A stretch of DNA of 64,000 nucleotides, from the NCBI RefSeq assembly GCF_001425905.1, contig NZ_LMDY01000014.1:124001-188000 (forward strand), given 5' to 3'. Below, piece by piece: positions 8,881 through 18,776 of this stretch; the first letter of the stretch is position 1, and every line of letters begins with the position of its first letter. Source of the stretch: Methylibium sp. Root1272 (GTDB lineage Bacteria > Pseudomonadota > Gammaproteobacteria > Burkholderiales > Burkholderiaceae_C). The position numbers and the translations under genes are program-made. Below the pieces are notes generated by a model. It was not told the origin of the DNA. It ran no database searches and saw only the letters and a program-made list of their open reading frames with translations.

Positions 8881-9426
8881 TCAGTCCTCACAGTAGCCTT
8901 CTGTGGGAAAGGCGGTGGAGGTCCCGGACAAGGCGGCCATGTACTTCATATAGCGCGCCGCACGCTCCGGGGTGTTGGCGGTGATCGCTTCGATCTTCAA
9001 GCCGATGTCATAGGACAGGCGTCGCTCCGGGTCGAAGCTGTCGGCGAGGCAGGCCGTGGCGGCCATGCTGGCGCGGCCCAACTCGGCGACGGCGGCCTTG
9101 TCGTTCACGTTGACCAGCAAGCTGCGCTGCTGGACTCGCGCCGTTTGCTGCGCCGCCTTCCATTGCGCGTCGGTGAGCGAGAGCGCCGCAATATAGGCAT
9201 CGATGTCGTCACGCACGCCGTTGCCGTTGGCATCGGGCCCTCGAACATCTGGGCTGCGATCCAGCTCCGGCACCTTGCCCTGTTGATTCGGCCGTGCTGT
9301 TGCAGTGCGCGATGATTGTGCGGTGTCGGGCGGCACGGGCTGCGCAAGAGCAGCCAGTGATGCGGCGGCCACGAGGAGGCCCCGACGTACAGTGCGTGAC
9401 CAGCGCAAGACCGGATCCATCTTCAT
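8881..9426 (-). CDS. Secreted orphan with an EF-hand-like calcium loop
   Basis: 181 residues; I do not recognise the family. A signal-like N-terminus (RTVRRGLLVAAASLAALAQ) suggests export. Residues 65-76 read DANGNGVRDDID, with acidic/Asn residues at loop positions 1, 3, 5, 9 and 12 and Gly at 6, the pattern of EF-hand/type-3 calcium loops. The rest is mainly helical with a pair of cysteines (TACLAD and C-terminal GYCED). GGGAGGAAGC just before the ATG is a strong ribosome site, supporting the start. It is convergent with the AraC gene (26-base gap) and divergent from nadA across about 200 bases. Probably a real expressed gene; function unknown. Confidence 0.65.
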   Translation of the reverse strand: MKMDPVLRWSRTVRRGLLVAAASLAALAQPVPPDTAQSSRTATARPNQQGKVPELDRSPDVRGPDANGNGVRDDIDAYIAALSLTDAQWKAAQQTARVQQRSLLVNVNDKAAVAELGRASMAATACLADSFDPERRLSYDIGLKIEAITANTPERAARYMKYMAALSGTSTAFPTEGYCED

Positions 9427-9625
9427 GCTTCCTCCCTTTTTGCAAGGCGCCCATGTTGTCGATGCGGGTGCGATCCGACCTACCGCTCCGAGGTGGGAAT
9501 AAGGGGCGTCACTTGATCGGTGGGAGCATTTGGGCAGGGGTTTTGCATCTCCGACGGACGCACGCGCCCTGTGCAGTTAGGCTTGAAGGACAAACAGCCC
9601 TCGACCACTTCTGAACAGCTCGAGA
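9427..9625. other. Divergent spacer upstream of nadA and the secreted orphan
   Basis: 199 bases without a supported gene. It is less GC-biased than its flanks and must contain promoters for both directions; runs such as TTTTTGCAAGG near 9440 and AGGCTTGAAGGAC near 9583 are visible, but no clean promoter pair or riboswitch-like structure can be called by eye. Confidence 0.4.
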
Positions 9626-10741
9626 ATGACCCAACAGATCCTCTACGACTTCACCAAGCAGGACGCCACCGGCGCCAGCTGCACCTCGCAGGCCTGGGCC
9701 AAGGTGCCCGAGCCGCTGACGCCGGCGCGCCGCGATGAGCTGAAGGCGCGTGCCAGGCGTTTGCTCGCCGAGCGCAATGCCGTGCTGGTGGCGCACTATT
9801 ACGTCGACGGCGACCTGCAGGACCTGGCGCTGGAGAGCGGCGGTTGCGTCTCCGACTCGCTGGAGATGGCGCGCTTCGGGCGCGACCACGCGGCGCAGAC
9901 CCTGGTGGTGGCCGGCGTGCGCTTCATGGGCGAGAGCGCCAAGATCCTGTCGCCCGAGAAGACCGTGCTGATGCCCGACTTCGACGCGACCTGCTCGCTC
10001 GACCTGGGCTGCCCGCCCGAGGACTTCGCCGCCTTCTGCGACGCCCATCCGGATCGCACCGTGGTGGTCTACGCCAACACCAGCGCAGCGGTGAAGGCGC
10101 GCGCCGACTGGATGGTGACCAGTTCCTGCGCCGTCGCCATCGTCGAGCACCTGCATGCGCAGGGCAAGAAGGTGCTGTGGGCGCCCGACCGGCACCTGGG
10201 CCGCTACATCGCCGAGCACACCGGCGCCGACATGCTGATGTGGCAGGGCGAGTGCATCGTGCACGACGAGTTCAAGGGCCTCGAGCTCGAGCTGATGAAG
10301 CGGGAGCACCCCGACGCGCTGGTGCTGGTGCACCCGGAATCGCCCAAGCGCGTGGTCGAGCTGGCCGACGTGGTGGGCTCGACCTCGCAGCTGCTCAACG
10401 CCGTGGTGCAGAGTGAGCGCCAGACCTTCATCGTGGCCACCGACAACGGCATCCTGCACCGCATGCGCCAGCTCGCGCCGGGCAAGACGCTGCTGGAAGC
10501 GCCGACCGCCGGGAACAGCGCCACCTGCAAGAGCTGCGCGCACTGCCCGTGGATGGCAATGAACGCGCTGCAGGGCGTGGTCGACTGCCTGGAGCGCGGC
10601 ACTGGCTCCATCACCGTCCCCGAACCGACCCGCGCGCAGGCGCTGGGCTGCATCGAGCGCATGCTGGACTTCGTGAAGGCCAATCCCGGGGCGATCAGCC
10701 AGCCGGCTCGCGGCTTCGTCCCCAACATCGGTGCCGCGTGA
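9626..10741 (+). CDS. nadA: Quinolinate synthase NadA
   Basis: 371 residues, the E. coli-like length class. NadA condenses iminoaspartate with dihydroxyacetone phosphate to quinolinate using a [4Fe-4S] cluster. Cluster-ligand cysteines are visible in [12 protein letters not shown], in the VTSSCAVAI stretch and in the C-terminal [13 protein letters not shown]; the substrate region [16 protein letters not shown] is typical. The stop overlaps the start of nadC by one base (TGATG), so the two are coupled. Together with nadB (12001-13629) this supplies aspartate-to-NAD synthesis. Confidence 0.97.
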   Translation: MTQQILYDFTKQDATGASCTSQAWAKVPEPLTPARRDELKARARRLLAERNAVLVAHYYVDGDLQDLALESGGCVSDSLEMARFGRDHAAQTLVVAGVRFMGESAKILSPEKTVLMPDFDATCSLDLGCPPEDFAAFCDAHPDRTVVVYANTSAAVKARADWMVTSSCAVAIVEHLHAQGKKVLWAPDRHLGRYIAEHTGADMLMWQGECIVHDEFKGLELELMKREHPDALVLVHPESPKRVVELADVVGSTSQLLNAVVQSERQTFIVATDNGILHRMRQLAPGKTLLEAPTAGNSATCKSCAHCPWMAMNALQGVVDCLERGTGSITVPEPTRAQALGCIERMLDFVKANPGAISQPARGFVPNIGAA

Positions 10742-11613
10742 TGCTTTCCTTCGACATCAACGAGACGCTCGACGAGGCGCGTGCGCGCAATGTCCGCGAT
10801 GCATTGTTCGAGGACCTCGGCCGCGCCGACTGGACAGGCCGCCTGGTGCCTGAAGGCCGGCGGGTGCGCGCGCGCGTGCTGGTGCGCGAGGCGGCGGTGC
10901 TGTGCGGCCGACACTGGTTCTTCGACTGCGTGGTCGCACTCGATCCGCAGGCCGACGTGCAGTGGCACTACGCCGAGGGCGCGCGCATGGACGCCGACAC
11001 GCTGGTGTGCGAGATCGAGGCCGACGCCCGCGCGCTGCTGGCCGCCGAGCGGCCGGCGCTCAATTTCCTGCAATTGCTGTCGGCCACCGCGACACTGACG
11101 CGGCGCCACGTCGACGCGATCGCCGGGGCCTCGCCGAACCCGCGCGGCTGCGCCATCCTCGACACCCGCAAGACCCTGCCCGGCCTGCGCCAGGCGCAGA
11201 AGTACGCGGTGCGCACCGGCGGCGGCCAGAACCAGCGGCTGGCGCTGTGGCACGGCATCCTGATCAAGGAGAACCACATCGCAGCGGCCGGCGGCATTGC
11301 GCAGGTGCTGGCGGCGGCGCGCGAGCTGAACGCGGGTGTCGACATCCAGATCGAGGTGGAGACCCTAGCGCAACTGCGCGAGGCGCTGGACCACGGCGCC
11401 GTCAGCGTGCTGCTCGACAACTTCGACCTGTCGCAGATGCGCGAGGCGGTGGCGGCGAACTCGGGCCGCGCGCTGCTGGAGGTGTCGGGGGGCGTCGCGC
11501 TGGATCAGGTGCGCGACATCGCCGCCACCGGCGTGGACCGCATCTCGATCGGCCGGTTGACCAAGGACGTGACGGCGACCGATTACTCGATGCGCGTGCT
11601 CGGCACCGCCTGA
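10741..11613 (+). CDS. nadC: Nicotinate-nucleotide pyrophosphorylase (quinolinate phosphoribosyltransferase) NadC
   Basis: 290 residues. NadC converts quinolinate and PRPP to nicotinate mononucleotide. Visible family motifs: NFLQLLSATATLTRRHVDA, DTRKTLPGLR, the Arg/Lys phosphate-binding stretch GGGQNQRLALWHGILIKENH, and LLEVSGGVALDQVRDIAATGVDRISIG near the end. ATG at 10741 overlaps the nadA stop; the frame is open further upstream but only as an nadA shadow. Confidence 0.97.
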   Translation: MLSFDINETLDEARARNVRDALFEDLGRADWTGRLVPEGRRVRARVLVREAAVLCGRHWFFDCVVALDPQADVQWHYAEGARMDADTLVCEIEADARALLAAERPALNFLQLLSATATLTRRHVDAIAGASPNPRGCAILDTRKTLPGLRQAQKYAVRTGGGQNQRLALWHGILIKENHIAAAGGIAQVLAAARELNAGVDIQIEVETLAQLREALDHGAVSVLLDNFDLSQMREAVAANSGRALLEVSGGVALDQVRDIAATGVDRISIGRLTKDVTATDYSMRVLGTA

Positions 11614-11697
11614 GCACCGGCCTCGCCGGGCGAAAAGCGGGCGCTCTGCCGCGCAATTCGGCATTTGCCGGCGCTGCACGCTCGTGACAATCAGACC

Positions 11698-11982
11698 ATG
11701 AGTTCCGAATTCGCGGGCATCCGCAACTACCAGGAACGCGCGGTGTTCGAGGCCGTGCGCACGTGGCGCGACCACTACCCGCTGATCAGCGACGATCTGC
11801 TGCCGGACGTGGCCTGCGTGGCACTGAACCGACTGCCCGCACGCTACATCCGCCACGAGGTGGATCTGGTCTTCTACCAGAGCGAGAAGGAACGGCTGCT
11901 GGCCGAGCGCCTGGTGTCCAGCGCGGTCGGTTTCGCGTTCGAGTTCGTGCAGGCGCGCACCGCGATGCGGGCGCGTGCCTGA
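11698..11982 (+). CDS. ComFB-domain protein (late competence development ComFB-like)
   Basis: 94 residues, nearly the whole length being one ComFB domain: helical N-terminus NYQERAVFEAVRTW, then DVACVALNRLPARYIRHEVDLVFY, which contains the family core ALNxLPxxY. ComFB was named from the Bacillus comF operon; ComFB-domain proteins in cyanobacteria have been reported to bind cyclic dinucleotides, so a signalling role is possible. It sits 84 bases after nadC on the same strand and 18 bases from the convergent nadB stop, an odd place for it. No other competence gene is nearby. Confidence 0.8.
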   Translation: MSSEFAGIRNYQERAVFEAVRTWRDHYPLISDDLLPDVACVALNRLPARYIRHEVDLVFYQSEKERLLAERLVSSAVGFAFEFVQARTAMRARA

Positions 11983-12000
11983 ACCCGAGCCGCGCGCGGC

Positions 12001-13629
12001 TCAGGCCGCCCAGGGCGCGGCCTTGCGCTTGGGCTTGCGCGTCAGGATGGTCGGGAAGCTGACCGGTAGCGTCTGCGGGAAATCGCGGCTGTAGTGCAGC
12101 CCGCGGCTTTCGTGGCGGCTGAGCGCCGAACGCACGATGAGCTCGGCGCAATCGACGAGGTTGCGCAGTTCGAGCAGGTCGCGCGTGACGCGGAAGTTGG
12201 CGTAATAGTCGTCGATCTCGCTACGCAGCAGCTTGATGCGATGCAGCGCCCGCTCCAGGCGCTTGGTGGTGCGCACGATGCCGACGTAGTTCCACATCAG
12301 CAGCCGCAGTTCGTCCCAGTTGTGCGAGATGACGACCTGCTCGTCGGCGTTCTCGACCTGGCTTTCGTCCCAGGCCGGCAGGATCGGGCGACCGCTCTCG
12401 TGCTGCGACAGGATGTGCTCGGCGCAGGTCTTGCCCAGCACCACGCATTCGAGCAGCGAGTTGCTGGCCAGCCGGTTGGCACCGTGCAGGCCGGTGTAGG
12501 TGGTCTCGCCCACCGCATACAACCCCGGCAGGTCGCTGCGACCGTCGAGGTCGGTGACCACGCCGCCGCAGGTGTAGTGCGCGGCCGGCACCACCGGGAT
12601 CGGCTGCCTGGAGATGTCGATGCCGAGCGCGAGGCAGCGCGCGAAGATGGTCGGGAAGTGCGACTTCAGGAAGGCCTCGCCGAGGTGCGTGGCATCGAGC
12701 CACACGTGGTCGAGGCCGTGCTTCTTCATCTCGAAGTCGATCGCGCGGGCGACCACGTCGCGCGGCGCGAGTTCGAGCCGCTCGTCGTGGGCCGCCATGA
12801 AGCGTGTGCCGTCCGGCAGCTTGAGCTGCCCGCCTTCACCGCGCAGCGCCTCGGTGATCAGGAAGCTGCGCTCCTGCGGGTGGTAGAGGCAGGTGGGGTG
12901 GAACTGCACGAACTCCATGTTGCCGACGCGGCAACCCGCCCGATAGGCCATCGCGATGCCGTCGCCGGTGGAGGTGTCGGGGTTGGTCGTGTAGCGGTAG
13001 ACCTTGCCGGCGCCGCCGGTGGCCAGCACCACCGCCGCGGCCGGCAGTGTCTCGACGCGCTGGCGGTCGATGTCGAGCGCGTAGACGCCGTAGCAGCGCG
13101 GCGAGCCGTCGGTCTTGAGATGCCGCGAGGTGATCAGGTCGACCGCCATCCAGCGCTCGCGCAGTGTGATGTTCGGATGGCGCTTGACCTCGTCGAGCAG
13201 CACGTCGTGGATGGCCTTGCCGGTCGCGTCGGCGGCGTGCGCGATGCGCCGCACTGCATGACCGCCCTCACGGGTGAGGTGCAGGCCGAGCGGGCCTGCG
13301 GGGTCGGGCGAGAACGGCACGCCGCGCTCGACCAGCCACTCGACCGCCTCTGCGCTGTGCTGGGCGATGAAGCGCGCGGTGTGCTCGTCGACCAGGCCAC
13401 CTCCCGCCTCCTGCGTGTCTCGCACATGGCTCTCGATGCTGTCGTCGCTGCCCAGCACACCGACGATGCCGCCCTGCGCCCAGGCCGTGGCGCCCTCGTC
13501 GAGGTTGCGCTTCGCGAGCACCACGACCGGATGGGTCGGGGCCAATTGCAGCGCCACCGTCAGGCCGGCCAGACCCGCGCCGATGATCACCACGGGAGAC
13601 GGGGACGCAGCTTCGTGGCGGGTCGGCAT
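12001..13629 (-). CDS. nadB: L-aspartate oxidase NadB
   Basis: 542 residues. FAD-dependent oxidation of L-aspartate to iminoaspartate, first step of NAD synthesis and substrate supplier to NadA. The Rossmann dinucleotide motif [17 protein letters not shown] lies at the N-terminus, followed by [21 protein letters not shown], the succinate-dehydrogenase-type capping domain with [13 protein letters not shown], and [21 protein letters not shown], then [23 protein letters not shown] at 13629 is chosen because the extra 14 codons to 13671 precede the FAD fold without similarity. It converges with nadA-nadC-comFB, so all three NAD genes are adjacent but in two transcripts. Confidence 0.97.
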   Translation of the reverse strand: MPTRHEAASPSPVVIIGAGLAGLTVALQLAPTHPVVVLAKRNLDEGATAWAQGGIVGVLGSDDSIESHVRDTQEAGGGLVDEHTARFIAQHSAEAVEWLVERGVPFSPDPAGPLGLHLTREGGHAVRRIAHAADATGKAIHDVLLDEVKRHPNITLRERWMAVDLITSRHLKTDGSPRCYGVYALDIDRQRVETLPAAAVVLATGGAGKVYRYTTNPDTSTGDGIAMAYRAGCRVGNMEFVQFHPTCLYHPQERSFLITEALRGEGGQLKLPDGTRFMAAHDERLELAPRDVVARAIDFEMKKHGLDHVWLDATHLGEAFLKSHFPTIFARCLALGIDISRQPIPVVPAAHYTCGGVVTDLDGRSDLPGLYAVGETTYTGLHGANRLASNSLLECVVLGKTCAEHILSQHESGRPILPAWDESQVENADEQVVISHNWDELRLLMWNYVGIVRTTKRLERALHRIKLLRSEIDDYYANFRVTRDLLELRNLVDCAELIVRSALSRHESRGLHYSRDFPQTLPVSFPTILTRKPKRKAAPWAA

Positions 13630-13798
13630 GTCGGCAGTTTCAGGACCGGACGCACCGCAGCGGCGCGCCATCTGGCTCGGATTCTATCGACGGCCCCTGC
13701 CATGCCGGCCGGGTGGAAAGATCGGCCCGATCGCCCTCAGGGTGCGCATTACACTTCGTGACATTCACTCCGGATCGCTGCTCAGCCTGGCGTTGTCC

Positions 13799-15097
13799 AT
13801 GAGTTTTTCCTCCGACCCCCACAGCCGATCGAGCCGGCCGCCGACCTCGCCGCCGGCCGCGCACGACTGGGAATCGACGCGCGTGCTGACGCAGATCTCG
13901 CCGCGCTTCGCCAATGGCCAGGCGGGTACCGCGGCGCAAACGGACGACGCGCAGGACATCGGTCGAGCGGTCGGAAATGGCGTGCGCGAACTGTTCGTCG
14001 CGTGCGAGCCGGCCGATGCGATGACGCAGCAGTTCGACCACCTGCAGCCGGAGTTCGTGGCGGTGCACGACCTGGGCACCTCGGCCTCGCGCAAGCTGCT
14101 GGGCGGCATCGCAGCGGCCAGCCAGCGTGCCGTGCAGCGGCTGGTGGTGCGGCGCAACGGTGCCGGCACCGTGCTGGCCACCATCGAATACGTCGACTGC
14201 CCCGCGGCCAACGGCCGCAGCGTGCGGCTCTACAGCACCGAGGTCGACGCCGACACCCACACCCGCCAGACCCTCGGACGCGTGCTGCTGGGGCGTGCCC
14301 GGTTGGGCATCATGATGGTCGGCGATCTGCCGGCCCATGCGCTGACGACGGCGCTGGCGCCGTGGCGCGAGGCCGTGCTGCGCGGCGGCTGGATCTGCCG
14401 CCGCATGCTCTTCATGCCGCTGAGCGCGGGGGCGGCGCTGCCGGCCGAGGTGGCCAAGTTCCGAGCGGCCACCGCGCTGGACGCCACGCCCACGGCCCAG
14501 GTCACCCGCCCGGCCGACGTCTGGGGGCAGCTCTGCCTGGCGTGGAATGCCTGGCAGCGCCAGACCAAGCCCGGCCAGGATGTGGCCTCGCTGCCGCTGC
14601 TGGGTACCGGATCCACGGCCGCTGCCGCGGCCACGGCGGCCAACGCCAGCGCGGCCCGCGCTGCGACCACGGCGCCGATCCCGATGCCGGTGGTCGGCGC
14701 ACCCTCACCGACGCACGACGAGCCGCTCGAACGCTATCTGCACGACCTGAGCCAGCTCACCGGCGTCGTGAGTGCCTGCGCCTTCGACATCATGACCGGC
14801 CAGCCGATCGGCCACGCAGGCGCACGGCCGGGCCCCGATGAGCTGGGGCGCCACGGCAGTTCCGTGCTGGCCACGATGATGAGCGCCAGCCGTGCCCTCG
14901 GGCTGGGTGCGGCGGTACCCGACATGTCGGTCACCCTCGGCCAGCACCACCTGCTGCTGCGACCGCTACCCGGGCACCCGGGCGCGGCGCTGCACGTCGT
15001 GCTCGACAAGCCCCACGTCTCGCTGGCCCTGATGCTGCTGCAGCTGCGCCGGCTCGACGACGCGCTGCTGCTCGCAGCCCGGCTGCCGCGCGGCTGA
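13799..15097 (+). CDS. Orphan protein with C-terminal Roadblock/LC7-like region
   Basis: 432 residues. Three parts can be seen: a Ser/Pro-rich start (about 1-25); a mixed alpha/beta region (30-230) with FVAVHDLGTSASRKLLGGIA and ADTHTRQTLGRVLLGRARLGIMMVGDLPAHAL; an Ala/Pro linker (about 255-300); and a C-terminal segment (310-432) with LTGVVSACAFDIMTGQPIGHAGA, SVLATMMSASRALGLG and HHLLLRPLPGHPGAALHVVLD, which resembles the Roadblock/LC7 fold of MglB-like small-GTPase partners. No signal peptide or membrane segment. Monocistronic, divergent from nadB and convergent with clpB. The exact function is unknown; the Roadblock assignment is by pattern only. Confidence 0.6.
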   Translation: MSFSSDPHSRSSRPPTSPPAAHDWESTRVLTQISPRFANGQAGTAAQTDDAQDIGRAVGNGVRELFVACEPADAMTQQFDHLQPEFVAVHDLGTSASRKLLGGIAAASQRAVQRLVVRRNGAGTVLATIEYVDCPAANGRSVRLYSTEVDADTHTRQTLGRVLLGRARLGIMMVGDLPAHALTTALAPWREAVLRGGWICRRMLFMPLSAGAALPAEVAKFRAATALDATPTAQVTRPADVWGQLCLAWNAWQRQTKPGQDVASLPLLGTGSTAAAAATAANASAARAATTAPIPMPVVGAPSPTHDEPLERYLHDLSQLTGVVSACAFDIMTGQPIGHAGARPGPDELGRHGSSVLATMMSASRALGLGAAVPDMSVTLGQHHLLLRPLPGHPGAALHVVLDKPHVSLALMLLQLRRLDDALLLAARLPRG

Positions 15098-15113
15098 GCG
15101 AGCCGTGCGGCCG

Positions 15114-15131
15114 GGCCCGCCGAGGCGGGCC
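15114..15131. terminator. Possible terminator hairpin between the Roadblock-like gene and clpB
   Basis: GGCCCGC (15114-15120), loop CGAG, GCGGGCC (15125-15131): a perfect seven-base stem in the 51-base convergent spacer. There is no T-run on either strand, so intrinsic termination is uncertain. Confidence 0.35.
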
Positions 15132-15148
15132 GGTCGGCCGGTCGAGAC

Positions 15149-17752
<2,604 letters not shown>

Positions 17753-17779
17753 GGGGGAAATTCCTCCGGATTGCACCGA

Positions 17780-17808
17780 AGATGGGCCCGGCGGTGCGGC
17801 TTTTCAAG
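17780..17808 (-). promoter_or_regulatory. Sigma-32 heat-shock promoter for clpB
   Basis: Read on the minus strand: CTTGAAA (17808-17802), a 15-base spacer, then CCCATCT (17786-17780). The E. coli RpoH consensus is CTTGAAA with CCCCATnT at about 13-17 bases, so both elements match closely. The -10 element lies about 28 bases upstream of the clpB start. The next upstream gene, crcB, stops at 17844, so the promoter sits in the spacer. Confidence 0.85.
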
Positions 17809-17843
17809 CGGGGCCCGGCTTGACCTGCATCAAGCAGGCCCGC

Positions 17844-18245
17844 TCAGCGGGCTGCGAGCCAGGCCTGTGCCAGCGCCCAGCCGAGCGCGGCACAGGCCAG
17901 CGAGCCCAGCACGTGCGCCAACGTGTGCCCCAGCGCCATGCCGTAGGATCCGCGCTGCAGCAACACCAGAGATTCGAGCGAGAACGCCGAGAAGGTGGTG
18001 AAACCGCCGCACAGGCCGGTCACCAGCAGCAGGCGCAGCAGGTCGTCGGGCCGCTGCGACAACCAGGCCGCGGCGGCGCCGATCACGAGGCCGCCCGACG
18101 CATTGATCAGCAGCGTGCCCAGCGGGAAGCCGCTCCAGGCCGGGTTGAGCCACAGGCCGACACGCCAGCGCAGCAGCGCGCCGACCGCCGAGCCGGCCGC
18201 GACGCACAGCGCCTGCAGCAGCGGCGAGGCGACGGCGGCGCTCAT
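17844..18245 (-). CDS. crcB: Fluoride exporter CrcB (Fluc channel)
   Basis: 133 residues with four predicted membrane helices, the usual size for a dual-topology Fluc fluoride channel. Diagnostic motifs: GSAVGALLRWRVGL, PLGTLLINASGG (the conserved N-x-x-G pore helix) and GLCGGFTTFSAFSLE, in which the GGxTTFSTF-like signature contains the phenylalanine/threonine fluoride track. The start ATG overlaps the moaE stop by four bases (ATGA). I see no crcB-type fluoride riboswitch, since the gene begins inside moaE. Confidence 0.95.
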   Translation of the reverse strand: MSAAVASPLLQALCVAAGSAVGALLRWRVGLWLNPAWSGFPLGTLLINASGGLVIGAAAAWLSQRPDDLLRLLLVTGLCGGFTTFSAFSLESLVLLQRGSYGMALGHTLAHVLGSLACAALGWALAQAWLAAR

Positions 18246-18721
18246 GCGTTGCCGTTCGCTGCGATGCCCCAGCGCCGGAGAGCGTCGTCGTCGGCGACGC
18301 GGGCATCGACCCAGCGGGCGCCCTGCGGCGTCTGCTCCTTTTTCCAGAACGGTGCCTGGGTCTTCAGGTAGTCCATCAGGAATTCGCAGGCTTGGAAGGC
18401 CTGGCCCCGGTGCGCGGAACTGACCACCACCAGCACGATCTGTTCGCCCACCTCGAGCGCTCCGATGCGATGGATGACCCGGGCGCCGAGCAGGTCGAAG
18501 CGCTCGAAGGCCGCGTCGATCATGGCCTCGATCGCACGCTCGGTCATGCCGGGATAGTGCTCGAGCTCCATGCGGCTGATCTCAGCGCCGTCGTTGCGGT
18601 CGCGTACGGTGCCGACGAAGCTGGCAACCGCGCCGACGCCGCGCTGATGGGCGCGCAATGCGGCGACCTCGGCGGACAGATCGAAGTCCTCCGTCTGGAT
18701 GGTCACGCGTCCGGTCGTCAT
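18242..18721 (-). CDS. moaE: Molybdopterin synthase catalytic subunit MoaE
   Basis: 159 residues. MoaE pairs with thiocarboxylated MoaD to convert precursor Z (cPMP) to molybdopterin. Visible motifs: GAVASFVGTVRDRNDG, LELEHYPGMTERAIEAM-like helix, RIGALEVGEQIVLVVVSSAHRG and the catalytic-lysine stretch FLMDYLKTQAPFWKKE. ATG at 18721 (MTTGRVTIQ) is preferred over 18739. The partner moaD lies 1.9 kb upstream, separated by the pseudokinase gene. Confidence 0.96.
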   Translation of the reverse strand: MTTGRVTIQTEDFDLSAEVAALRAHQRGVGAVASFVGTVRDRNDGAEISRMELEHYPGMTERAIEAMIDAAFERFDLLGARVIHRIGALEVGEQIVLVVVSSAHRGQAFQACEFLMDYLKTQAPFWKKEQTPQGARWVDARVADDDALRRWGIAANGNA

Positions 18722-18776
18722 GGCACGGGATTCTCGCACCGCCCCATCCCTGGCCGCGTGCGCGGCCCACGAGCGT

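Noticed and set aside
17844-18245. Fluoride riboswitch before crcB
   Set aside because: The gene starts inside the moaE coding sequence and no riboswitch-like structure is visible.
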